A stretch of 51,928 nt of DNA from Chromera velia (lineage: Eukaryota > Sar > Chromeraceae). The position numbers were made by a program, and so were the translations under genes. The notes under the pieces were generated by a model that had not been told where the DNA came from, ran no database searches, and saw only the letters and a list, made by a program, of their open reading frames with translations. The stretch lies in assembly GCA_018398765.1 (NCBI GenBank), contig JAHBMJ010004910.1:23828-75755 (forward strand), in the 5' to 3' direction. Below are positions 34,036 through 46,003 of this stretch, one piece after another; position 1 is the stretch's first letter; each line of letters begins with the position of its first letter.

Positions 34036-36793
34036 AGAGCCGTGACTTCACGGAAACCGTAGAAGAGCAGCTCGCACGGATCCGGCAAGGAATACACGAG
34101 CAGCACCAAGGAAAGCACCAGAATGCCATCAGCATCTTCAACGAAGTGCTCAACGACATTGAGTTTTCCAAGACGCTCTTCAGAGCTCCAGTTGCGTCGC
34201 TTCCCTACTTCCACCGAGCAAAGAGCCATGCTGCATTGCGAAACTTTGAAACCGCCCTGTCGGACCTACGCGCCTGTCCCAAGACAGACGTTTCGCGCAG
34301 TGCTCACGTGATACGCTTCACCGGGGAGGTGTACAAGGACATGGGCCGTTACGAGGACGCCAGGAACTTCTACTCCGCAGCGCTCTTTGCCAAGGCTGGA
34401 GATCTGACAACGCAGGATTGTCTAGAGGAGCTTGACGTCCTTGAGCTCGGCCGGTTCTGTCAGGTTCCTGATTGGTTGAAAAAAGACGTTCTGAAGAGAG
34501 CACCTTCTGACATGAAACCGGTCAGAATCTCCAGCACTCACCTGACTGTGGGGACAACCCACGCAAACGCCAGTGCCGGAGCACAACAGGGACAGAAGAA
34601 ATCGATGATTGTTGACATGGAGGCATTTGTCCTAAAAGAAGCTGTGCCTGCAGGGACCTACGTGATCTTGGAAAAGGTGAGTGGACACTTCGTGAACGAA
34701 AGTCATGTTCATAATCTCGCGATTCTTTTCTGAATTTTGACTCCGAAAAGGTTGTTCATACAGTGTTCCGTTTCAAGTCTTTTTACCCACGCCCTGCACA
34801 AACACTCTTGGCAAACCCTTTACTCCAACAGGTATATATGATGCAAGGGGCAGCTCCATCTGGAGCCCCGCGCTTAGTCTGGTTACTTGCTCTTTCTTCT
34901 TTCCGTTCGGTCTTCTCTCCATGTGATGTCTTACAGTTGCAGAACTGAACACCATCTTTTTCAGTTGTGCTCCCAAGCGTCGTCGTCATCATGACGCTTC
35001 TTTCCCATTACTCGCTTCTCTGCAGTTGCTGTGGGCCGTAGAGTTTTCATTTTGTTATGTGGCATCTTCTCTCGATCTCTGCATGTGTTTAATCTTGAAT
35101 GAGGAAGCAGGTTGCCGCTGTGGCACCACACTTCGACCAGCACCTGTTTGCGGGTGCGGTCTGCTGCCACTGCCTGGGGCCAACACGCAACGGCCTGCAG
35201 GGAATCTTCGCGTGCACTCTGAGGCCGGACGCGTGCCCTCTCTCCTTCTGCACCGCGGAGTGCAGGGCAAGGGCGGGCAGGGCGCACGCGAGAGAGTGCG
35301 GGGCGCTGGATGGCATTCTGCCAGCCTGGAAATCTTCAGGGGTCCCTCCGGAGTAAGTGGGGGGTCGGGGAAGCATGCAGGGAGAATGATGACAGGCCGG
35401 GCAGAGAGCGGGAAAGCTGATGATCGAATGAAGACCTGACTGACTGGTTGCAAGTGATGGAATTGGGAGTTTGTTGAATTTCAATTTGCAAAGAAATTTT
35501 GAACAACGTTTCCGTGTTTCTTTCTCCTTTCTGAAGAACGAGGTCTTGGCCGGAAGTGTCTTGCCGTTCTTCCCGATTTCTGCATGAAAAGAAGACATAC
35601 AGATAGATGCACCATAAGATTTCCTTTTCGTGGTTGTTTTCTTTAGTGACCCTGTACAGGCCCAAAAGTATTTTCACTCTTCTTATGCATCATTCCTTTC
35701 AGAGTAATTCTGTTGGGCCTCCGCTTGTGCGTTCGAGCGGCGTCCGGGGACGGCGGCCTGTTGGAGGACATCGAGGGTCTGCCCTCGGGGGGGAGCGGAG
35801 GGGGGGCTGTGGGGCGGCTGGTGGGGGGGGTACATGGGAAGGCAGTAAGGATCGCGTTTGAGCTGGCAGGACGCTGCCTCGTAGACATTCTCCCCCCCCC
35901 TGCGTTGAATCGGTTGGGTTTGACCAGCCAAAGAGCGGCATCTCTTCTTTTGAAGGTGTACGCTTGCGCACATCCTGTCTCTCTGGTCCCCTCCCTGGCG
36001 TCTGATCTAATTGCGAGGGGTGTCTTCTCTCCCTCTGGGAGTGGGCTTGTGTGGAGTCCTTCGGTTGCAAGGTTGGTTTCTGGGGGCAGAGAGGGAACAG
36101 CAAACTGCTGTGCAGATTTTTTTCCTTCCCTCGGGATTCTGGGAATTCGAACGTTGGTTGACTGTGAGGCGGGTGCTGCACTGGTCTTGTGTGGGGCGTT
36201 CGGGAAGAACTTGCCCCTGGGGGGTATGTGGGGGGGTTCCGATGACTGTGACGTGGGAGTCGACTATGAGAAGGAAGGGGGGGGGCAAACAGAAGATAAG
36301 AAAACACATAGTGGAGAAAAAGGAAACGAGGGGGAAGAGGATGACGTCCTTTGGGAAGGGGACGAAGAAGCAGAGGCAGAGGGAAAGGGAAAGGCAAAGG
36401 AAGCGAAAGGGGACGAAGAAGACGAAAAAAGAGAAAAGGAGGATGCAAACCAGCCTCATCAAAAGACAGGAGGGAGGGAGAGGAGAATCAGATGTGCCAG
36501 ATGCGTGGCAGAAGGAGGTTGGGTGTCTCCGATGCCCTCTCGAAGACAGTTCGTTTCAGGAGAAATTGAAGGAAATGAGAGGGAAGCGGTGGCCCGGCTT
36601 CCACTCTCTTGGGTATGCCATGTGTGTGGCAAGTTGTCAGAAGAGGATGCAGAAGCCTGCGCGCAAATCGAGAAAGTGGCATCACTGCAGATAGCTGAAG
36701 CGAGAGCGCGGATGGCAGCACGCGAGACACACACCGCCTTGGACCTCTTTGACAAGGTTAGGCAGGCTTCTTTTTTCCTTTTGGTCTGTGTGG

Positions 36794-36824
<31 letters not shown>

Positions 36825-39800
36825 TTTTCTTTCTTTCTTTCTTTCTTTTTTGTTTGTTCTCCCTTTTTTCCCTCGATGCACGGAAGAGAAAGAGACAGTC
36901 CCAGGAAAATGCAAGCACATAGGCAGGCAAGCAGTCAGGCAGGCAGACAGACAGACACAGCAGCGGAAAGACAGACGCACTTATAGATGGAGAGAAAAAC
37001 GAAGAGACAAGTCGCAAAAAGCAGGCGGGCCAAGCTGAGGGAAAGGACTGACTCACGGGCAGAGAGAAGTAGAACAAGAGAATTAAAAAGTCTGCAAAAG
37101 AGCGAACACTGTGTACATTGTGGGAATCGAGACACTACACGAACTGGAGGAGTGACGGAGAGGCAAATGATGTGTACAGACTTGCCGAGGTATCTGACTG
37201 GTTTTGTCTCTGCTCAGGAAATTGGTATTTTCCTCTCAGTCCACATTTCGCCTCTATTTCGTCATTCTTCAGCACGCAGGAGCAGCAGGCTTTGAATTTC
37301 CTTGACGTTCATCCATCCCGTTTGCAGTTCCTATCAGGGACTGCCGTGGCTCTACATCCTTCCCATCCTCTCGTGTATGAAGCCCACATCTGCTATGCCG
37401 CGCTCTCCATTCCTTTCGGAAGCACAACACCTGGAAGCGTCTCTGACGTTCGGCGGTCCCTGGTGCATCTGCGCAGAGGGGCTCTTGCACTTGGCAAGCG
37501 CGCACTTTGCCACTGGGGCACGGAAGATAAAGGAGAGGCTTCGAAAATGACAGCGCAGCAAGGGGGGTGTCCTCTGTCGACTGCCGAGTTAGGCTGTCTG
37601 CTTCTTCGCATTGCAGAACTGTCTCTTTTCGCTTTTCGTGAATCTCACCGTCGTGGTTCCTCACGACCAGGGGGTGTGACGGCATCAGGGGGGGACCAAC
37701 TGTCTCTCACCTTAGCTGCGGCTGAAGGGAAAGAAAGCGTTGAGAATTTGATCTTCTCTGCCGTCGTGCAATTCCAAAGCGCGTACGGACCCTTTGCCCC
37801 CCCCACTCTAGCGGCCCTTCACAGGCTGAAGACCTTCTCCTACAGGGAGGCGATTGAGTGCAGAGTGATGGCAAAAGAGCTCGAGGTGCCGAGGAGACTG
37901 GCGAGACTTGCGGCAGGGGACCAGAGTGCGTCCCTTAGGGGCGAATTGGAAAAAATGGGAGGCGTGAGTCAACAAAGGTGTGTGGTAAGATCTCGTCCCC
38001 CCTATTACTCGAGTCCTGTCTCTTCTCTGTTTTGAAGCCTGTCCGCCCAGGCGCATTGTACGGTAGTGAGTTTGTATGAGGTGCTGACAACTTTGCTTAC
38101 TTTGTTTTCCTCCCATTTTTCCTTTCTTAGACTTCTTGCTGAGTGTGTCGATCGGTGTGTCGTGCTCTTTTTCTTTTCTTATTTCTTTGCCACCATCAAA
38201 CGAAACCGCTTTTGCACTCCTTCCTCTTCGAACTCTCTCTCTCTCTCTGCTCTCTTCCAAAACGGTGCCTGCCTGCAGCCTCGCGTCCCTCGACACCGTG
38301 TGTCAGACCCCCTTCGTTCTCGAACACTCACCCCTGGGTGTCGCCTTCGCGTGCGGTCACCCAAAGCCCGCGGAGTCTCTTTTAGACCGGGGGGCCGACC
38401 TAAACACAACGGCCTTCTGGGGCCACTGCCCACTGCATTTCCTTTGTGGATCCCCCCTAGGCCTCTCCCCTCCCGACACTCCAGCCAGACAAGGGGAAGT
38501 GATCCGAACTCTCGTCAAGGTCCTCAACCGAACTGTGGGTGCGAAAGCCCCGAAAACCACTTTGTGCTCTCTTGCGGCGTCCCTCCTTGCTGTACCTGTG
38601 CCGAGAGCGCCGTGGATGATATCTAGCTGGTGGACACCCCTGGCGTCAATCAACTCCAATCCAAGCACCCCTGACAGTGTCACATCTTCCGACGTTGTGC
38701 CCCTCGACCGTGGCCCCACCCCCCTTCATCTTGCGGCCTATCGAGGCAAAATTGGCAGTTGTCAAAGAGATCCTTCGGCTGATGGCTCTGGCCAGAGAGG
38801 CCGAGACAGAGAGCAGCTCTACACAGCAGAACACACTGCACCTGTCTGTTGATGCTCCCGATGAAGAGGGCGCCTCCGCTCTTCACTTTGCAGCATTAGA
38901 GGGCCACGCAGATGTCATCGCAACTTTGGTGGAAGCAGGGGCGTATGTGGACAAAAGGAATGTCAGAGGTCCGCAGCATGTCTCTCAGACCTCCCTCTGT
39001 CCTAGCTTGGGCTGTCTCAGAAATTCTTGATAGCAATTCTGGCATTTCCCCCTCTTTTTCCTTTTCATCCCCTCCCATTTTTCTTTGCGTCGTCCTGATT
39101 TCTCTGTCCGCCATCCTTCTCTGAGTGTGCTCGTGCGTATATGTAGGTGCGTATGTTATCTTTCTTTCAGGGCACTCCAACAGACGTCCTTCTTTCCTTT
39201 TCTTTCGAAGTATGCCATCTCTTCAAAGAAACTCATTACATGTAAAAGTCTTCTTGAAGTAAACCAAGTCTGGACAATTATGGTTTCAGGAGCAAACGGG
39301 CAACTGTATATGAGCAGAAGAAATGCCTGCATGTCTGCAGGAGAGACACCTCTCCACCTCGCCATGGCAGGTCTCCATTTCGAAGCAGTCGACTGTCTGT
39401 TAGAAAAAGGAAAGGCAAGCGCGGTCTTCAGCACCAACACTCCAGCAAATGCAAGGGCTCGGGGGAGTTGTGGGAGCTTCTCGGTCCTTCACGCTCTTGC
39501 TGTGGGCGTGTTTCTCGTTCGGCCCTCCCAACAGGAACAGGACGAGGCTCGGCACCACGGAACGTCCGTTGGACCTCCCGTGGAGTCCCCAATACCAAGA
39601 CCCTATCCGCTTCATAGGTCCGTAGATCGGCGGAACAACAGGAAAAGGAAATGAATTAGTGTGAAGAAATCTAGGAAGAAAAAAGATGCACTTGTCATTG
39701 TATCTTTTTCATCGTTTTGTCAAGCTGCACTGACCGCCCTCCGCTCAAGGGATAGCCTACGCCATGTGCTTGTGCAATTCGAGCATGATTTTATTCTCTT

Positions 39801-41048
39801 TTTGCTTCCTGTTTTTCCGCTCTCCTATCTGACGCACTACAACTCAGTTTCTTCGCTTCCCCTGCAAGAGCGTGCATTTTAACCGTGCGTCCATCTTACC
39901 TCTCTCCATCAAATAGATGGGAGAGTTTTCTTCGACTCATCAGGTGGTGTTTTTCGTTTCTGGAGTTCGCTTGAAAGCTGGGTGTGCTTCAGTTCGGCTC
40001 TCACTGGACATCCCTCCTCCGTTCTTTATACTTCTCCTCTCTTCGATCTGTAATGTTCGATTGATCGCTCAGGTTTGTGGTCCCTCTAAATGACATCCTA
40101 AGGGGAGTGCCTGCCAATGTGAAAGACTTGGGCTTGCAGCCATCGGTGGTGAAGAAAATAACTGACACTAATTGGCAGCATTCGGCAGCACATGCATGGC
40201 AGAGCACGCAGGATGCAGAAAGCCAAAGACCCGACGTGCGATTCTTCTCTTCCCCCTCTGCTTTGGGCAGAAGGGTGGAGAAGGCTGCGAGGATCATGGA
40301 AAGGTTCGACGACACAGTCGATCCTCGTGAGTACTCTTCGTTGAGGGACTCAAGAGGAAGGGGGGCCGGTACCCTTCTCCGCCTTTTCTTTCGACGGTTC
40401 AACGCTGCGCTTGCGAATTCAAAAGCGGCAGCAGCAACTCGCTACACGGAGACAATCCCCCCCTCGGGCAGCGCTAGGATCATAGAGGCAGATCGCGCAA
40501 AAGTGCCTGACACTGCCGCTGTAGCACAGAGACAGGCCCTCTTTGACGCTCTGGTCTCCGGTACCAACCCCGCTCTTGCGGGCGTGACGTCTCACAGCTC
40601 CCCTCTCGGAGACGGTCTTCCTGAAGTGTGGGGGTGGAACGACTCGTTCGAAGACACGCAACGGCCGTCCTCTGCTGAGAGGAGACGGCGAATTCCCAAG
40701 AAACCGCCGGCACAGGAGCCGGTGAACGTAGACACGGGAGGGCCTCCCGAGCTAAGCCGAGGCACTTACGAGACAGGGGCGGACATTTTGAAGACCAGCG
40801 CAGTATCTGAAGAGCGAATCCCAGGGAAGAGGCAGAAGTTGCGGTTGGGGGATGAAACAGACGCGGAGGCAAGAAAGAGAACGGAGAAAGGAACGGGTGC
40901 GTTGAGAGAAGAAGGAAGGTGGCATTTGCTCTTTTCTCAAGCATCTTCTCTTGCGACTGCGCTGGACGAGGGGGTCCCCTCAGACGGACCCTACTCCCGT
41001 CTCAAACTGAACAGACGGCCGCTCTACTTCAAACAGCCTGAAGCGTAG
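34032..41048 (+). CDS. Large TPR / MYND / divergent SET / ankyrin-repeat protein
   Basis: Exons: 34032-34676, 35111-35352, 35703-36756, 37280-37977, 38279-38968, 39341-39617, 40073-41048 (TAG). Joins agree in phase; about 1526 residues if one base at 38748-38751 is discounted. Order: TPR-like helices (~10-135), MYND zinc finger (~225-290; C-x2-C, then C-x3-C-x7-H-x3-C), a divergent SET-like region with NCC where NHSC is expected, an acidic insert, post-SET-like pairs CARC and CHVC, a helical SMYD-like segment (exon 4), about six ankyrin repeats (exons 5-6; for example TPLHLAAYRGK and SALHFAALEGH), and an unknown basic C-terminus. SMYD proteins methylate lysine, but the key SET Asn-His is not intact, so this one may only bind. 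An extra A in AAAA at 38748-38751 breaks an ankyrin repeat exactly where the consensus resumes one base on. Confidence 0.7.
36790..36855. repeat. Intronic TTTC microsatellite
   Basis: TTTC tetranucleotides in intron 3 (36757-37279) of the TPR/MYND/ankyrin gene, followed by an AGGCAGGCAGACAGACAGAC stretch near 36920. Confidence 0.85.
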
Positions 41049-42158
41049 TCATTACAAGAGCTAGCAAAACCCCACTGCTTCATGATTAGGATGCTCAAGA
41101 GGGATATAAAGCAAATTGATCGATGTCTTACTGGTTTTTTCTAAAGTTTTTTTTCTCATAGATTGATTAACTAATATAATTTGACTTTGTTGTACATACA
41201 TCAGTGTCACAGACTGTGCATACTCACCAAATTAATTAAAATTGACATAGCCTGTCAAAACGCTAGTTAAAAGGAAGCTTAATTTGAATTTGGGTTTTCA
41301 ATTTGAAAAAATATAGAATGATTATTTGAATTTTTATTCGAATTGTTAGTAGAATGATTGTTATATAAAGAATTATAATGATCTACATAAGTTAGTACAT
41401 AAGAATCATCAATTTATATTCCAAATCAATTATAATCCTAGAATCAATCATCACATGGAATTCAAATCATGCTAGCTTGGAATATTGTGTTTGCATGTAG
41501 GTTGTCACCTTATTTTGTACATGGCTACGTGCACGGTGAGCCACTGAGACATTCCAATTAATGTCCAACCGTGTATCATGAATCAGATTTATGAGTTGGA
41601 ACAATAGCAATGGTGCTTATTCTTCAAAGTTCTTGTACTCTCCAGTCGTTTGAGTGACGAAGCAAGCATCCCCCTAATAATTGGAGGGACTGAAGTGAAA
41701 AAACCTGGTGAAAACACACAGTGCCACACACGTAACATGTTTTCATGTGCTTCGCAAATTTTAAGCCTAGGCAAAAACAGAGCGGCACGTACTTTGCCAC
41801 GCACAGCCTCGATCCAGGCCTTGACCAGCACTGAAACATGAGCATAGAATCGAATCGACTGCTTTGCGACTCAAATTAATAAATTGCGAGCGTCACTCGG
41901 TGCGCACTGGCAGGTGGGGGGCCACTCGTCCCTTTGAACCCCAAAGTGCCGTTGACGTGTTGCAGGCGAGACTGAGTCGCCATACAGGCATGAAGACATT
42001 CATTTAATTGCCCACTCTTGAACTTCACAGGGTAGCGACTGAGCTGCTACGGCGCGACATCCTGCCCGGATCTACACGCTTCCATGCAATTTGAAACCAA
42101 AAAAAGTCGATCCTGAAAAACCAGAAGCACTTCCTTCTCTTTCTCTCATTTTCTCTCG
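41049..42158. other. AT-rich intergenic spacer
   Basis: Very AT-rich to about 41500, then mixed. It separates the 3' ends of the convergent genes at 41048 and 42159. Frames at 41589-41845 overlap on both strands and lack support. Confidence 0.4.
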
Positions 42159-42725
42159 TCAGTCAGACTCCAAGTTCATTTGTGTGGCCGCCAACACCCG
42201 AGACACGCAGTTGTACCCTGCAACAAGGGTAATCAGCTCGACCACTTGCTGAAGATTCCCACCCAGAAGGTCCTGCACTCTCTCAAAGGTTTCGTCCTTC
42301 ACTTTGACGTTCTCCGTCATCTCCAGCGTTAGCTGGAGCGCTGCCCTCTGCAGGTCTGAAAACACCTCGCAGTTCCCGATGTCACGCTTTCGCAGTGCCT
42401 GCATCATTTCGTCCGTCCCCCCCGCATTCTTGAAGGGGCCCTTGTGCTGTTGCCATTCATACGGAGCGTCGTTTAGCACAGCAACAAACAGGATTACAGA
42501 CTCCTGAACCAAGGGGGAAAAGGAACAACTCCGAAGGGCCCCGAAAAGCCCGTTCCAGCCCCGTGCGACCTTCGGGGAGTGCAGCAAGACCTTGTCGAGA
42601 TGCAACAAAGCCCCGCCACGCCGTTCCTTGATCGTCTCCGAGAGTTCTCTAATTGAACTCGCCAGCGACTGATCGGATACGCTCGCCACGTCAGCCCCAG
42701 GGACCCTCTTGCTGCTTCCGTCCAT
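42159..42725 (-). CDS. Carboxymuconolactone decarboxylase (AhpD-like) family protein
   Basis: Intronless, 188 residues, ATG at 42725, TGA stop. The pattern of the family is clear: HLDKVLLHSPKVARGW (~42-57), a helix with LVQESVILFVAVL and then EWQQH (~90-94), a distal helix with DLQRAALQLTLEMTE, and VVELITLVAGYNCVSR near the end. Members form small all-helical oligomers and are decarboxylases, hydroperoxidases or of unknown function. The CxxC pair of true AhpD peroxidases is absent (Glu-Trp-Gln-Gln-His occupies that place), so peroxidase activity is unlikely. The lack of introns beside intron-rich neighbours, and the wide bacterial spread of the family, are compatible with transfer from bacteria, but this is inference. 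Confidence 0.75.
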   Translation of the reverse strand: MDGSSKRVPGADVASVSDQSLASSIRELSETIKERRGGALLHLDKVLLHSPKVARGWNGLFGALRSCSFSPLVQESVILFVAVLNDAPYEWQQHKGPFKNAGGTDEMMQALRKRDIGNCEVFSDLQRAALQLTLEMTENVKVKDETFERVQDLLGGNLQQVVELITLVAGYNCVSRVLAATQMNLESD

Positions 42726-43678
42726 GGCACACGTTTTATCTGACTGACGAACGTGCAGGCAGAAGCTTGGCTTTTCTAACGCAGGCTAAAATGAAGGAGC
42801 GGAAAAAACGCGGATCGCGATAAAGATTGGTGAGACGTCCCTGCCCACTTTCGCAGGCACCCAGCGCGTTTGGAAATGAAGACGTGTGCCTCTACCGTTA
42901 CAGTCTGTGTGCTTCACGTCGTATCTGCAGTGTCTCAAAACGTTCCCTTTCCGTCTACTTGGGTTGCCTCTGCATGCTCCCGCAATATTGAGATATGCCA
43001 GGGCATGACAGTCGCCCACTGTCGGGGCCGCTCTGTTTGTTTGATGCGTCAGCAAACACCAGGATTCGAAGTAGACACTGAGACATTCGGAGGCTGGCTT
43101 CACGCAGATTGATACCGACCGAGATAGAGGGGGTGTTTAAATTTCTGAGAAATGACGAAGCTGGCGGCTTTGGTTCGGATGGTTCCATGCAAGTTTTGGA
43201 TTAGGGTCAGATACATATATATGGTCAGATGAATCAGATCATCATGATGGATGATGCCAGGAGACGGCGGAGACGGTGCATGGAGACGGAAAAGTTCATG
43301 CATGCGATTCAGTACTGCATGCGGCGCGCGGTCGGATTCGATATGGATTCGATCAGACGACGTATAGTGCTCGAAAGTGCGGATTATTGAGTGTGATCAT
43401 TCAAGTGGCGCGCGCTTGTCTTAAATTCAGAGCCAATACGTACGCAGGCAGTTGGACGTCTGGATCGGTATGAAGATGCGTACATGACTCGTTGTGCTTT
43501 CTTTCAAACAGCTTGGAGCGCTGTGTGCCTTTCTTGTCTCTTCCCGAAAGTTTCCACGACGAGCGTTCTTTCCTCCGCGGGTTCTGTGCGCTCACTCACC
43601 AACGCTGCATCCTTCACAGTTCTCAGACCGCGACGAGGAGTGTGCCGCCTTCAGGCGAAGAGAAACAAGGAGAGGAAA
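42726..43678. other. Divergent intergenic region
   Basis: It lies between the start of the CMD-family gene (minus) and the start of the RNA cyclase gene (plus), so it should hold both promoters; I see no clear TATA box. The RNA cyclase frame stays open upstream to 43484, which would allow a 65-residue N-terminal extension. Confidence 0.4.
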
Positions 43679-45446
43679 ATGATTGGAGGGGGAGGAGACG
43701 GCACTGTTTGGACAGACGTGGATGGATCCCTTCTTGAGGGTGGAGGTGGGTCTGATGTGGCCCCACGAGTGACTTTCCTCAAGCATGCAAGCAGAAATTT
43801 ATTTTTGTACGTTTGGCCGCGTCCCAAGATGGATGAGGCGTTGTTTCTTCACTCACAGCGTCCTCTTGTACGCAGTTCCACGAGCGTGTGTTCTGATGGG
43901 TGCGCTCGCAGAGGAAGGTAGACGGTTCTCTGCAGGCATCCGTTCATTAGAAAGGCCGTGTGTGTCTCATTTCACGCGCATCTTGGGTTACTGAATTCCT
44001 TTCTGCGGCAGTTTTCAATCCCCGTTTGCTTGTTGCTTAAGGCAGCGACCTTGACTGTCCGCTGCTCAAAAATATTCGAAGGGAGACGGACGAGATGCTG
44101 GAGAAGTGGAGGGAGACGAAGGTTCAAGGACTGACCTGCTCATTCACATTCCATGTTCAAAGTGCGTTTCTTAAAAAACAGAATGACGACAGGCAACAAC
44201 TCATCTTTACCTCTGCAGGTCAGATCCTTCGGAATAGCGCTGCGTATTCGGTCATCTTCAATCGGCCTGTCAGAGTCTTCAACATACGGGCCAAGCGCAA
44301 GAATCCTGGTGGGTGTGTTGCATTGGCTGGTTCTTTCTTGTACGGGGTTCTCTTGTCCCTTCGTCTTGTGATCCCTCCTTTGCTCCCCTAGCAGTTTTCT
44401 CAATTTTTTTCTGTCTGCATGGCTCCATTGCCTTCGGCTGGACGGTCCAGATAGGGGTTCGTTCGTGTCACGTAGAGTCCAGATAGATGTGTTTTGGGTT
44501 CGTTCGTGTCATGTAGAGTCCAGATAGATGTGTTTGGGTTGGTTCGTGTCACGTAGAGTTAGTTCTATGCTACTCACTCAGGGCTTATGGGTCCTAGATG
44601 CTTCCAGATCGACTGTCACGCGTCTAAGAGCAATGAGTGACATTTCCATTCTGCAGTCGCAATGTGAAAAACCCAAAAGAACCAACGCTACTTACTGAAA
44701 GAGATCCTTTGCTTTTCTTCACCATACCCGCAGATAGACGAACGCTGAATTGGTGGACTTTTGCGGACTTCTGTCTCATTTAGAAGAACCAGTGCTCTCT
44801 CTCTCCCTTTCTGTTTCTCTTTTATCTTTCTCTCCCTCCCTTTCTCCCTCCCTCTCTCTCCCTCCCTCCCTGCCTCCCCTTCCCAACCCCCCCCCCTCTC
44901 TCTCCGTGTGTGCGTGCGTGTGTGCGTCTGTGTATGTGTGTGAGCGTGCGCGCGCACGCTTGTATGTCTGCTTGTCTCTAACAGTTTCCCTGATTGCCTT
45001 CCCTCCTTCTTGTGCGAGGCGCAGGTTTGGCAGCTCAACATCTGGCCTCTCTCCAGCTGGTCGCGGACGTCTGTGGAGCTTCAGACGGATTTGAAGGAGG
45101 GTGCGTGGGTAGGTGAATGGGGACACGCAACAGAACGCATACAAGAGGCAGCAACTTTCTCTCTCTCATCAGTGCACTTGTTCTCGCACATACATACGCA
45201 CACACATGCGTTCGCACTCCCTCACACACGCATGCATGCATGCATACGCGCGTGGATCGAATGCAGATGGCAAGCCCAGGGGGCAGGATAAACTCAGCGG
45301 TGGGGACTGAAGCCTGAATCGAATCATCAAATGGAGATCGATCGAGTGAATGCACTGCACAGAACGAAGGAAGGGCTGGATGTATGTAGAAATGCCAGAG
45401 AACCGTAATGTATCATGAGAGATTGGCTTCTGCGTGCGTGGTCGAT

Positions 45447-45481
<35 letters not shown>

Positions 45482-45923
45482 GTGAGTGAGTGAGTGATTA
45501 AGTGAGTGAATGAGTGAGTGGGTGAGTGAGTGAGTGGGTGAGTGAGTGAGGGAGGCACACTTGTCAGAAGGCAGCTTCAAAGTGTATTGGCCAACATGGC
45601 CGCCCATGAACAAACATTCAAGTCTGCATGTCTATTTATTAATGTGTTTTGCAGATATGTAGGATCGTGTCAGATTGGTCTTCGTCCTTCCAAACTTGAG
45701 GGCGGAAGCTTCGAAGCAGATCCAGGGACCGCAGGGTCGATCAGTCTGATGATCCAGGCCTCCTTGCCCACTCTCCTCTTCGCAGGCTAGTCAGAGAGGG
45801 AAGGGAGGGATGGAGGGAGGGAGGGAAATTGTGTACATGAGTCTTTCTTTCTTTTTTGTCTGTTGTGTACATGAAGAAAAGAAGGGAGGAGAAGAAAGAT
45901 ATAGTCGGTCGGTCGGTCGGTCG

Positions 45924-45959
<36 letters not shown>

Positions 45960-45972
45960 TTTGTCTTTGTTG

Positions 45973-46003
<31 letters not shown>

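Noticed and set aside
43484-43921. RTCA frame taken as a 145-codon gene of its own
   Set aside because: Only its part from 43679 to 43745 is exon 1; the frame after the donor is intron, as the join to 44219 restores the conserved GGGQILR.
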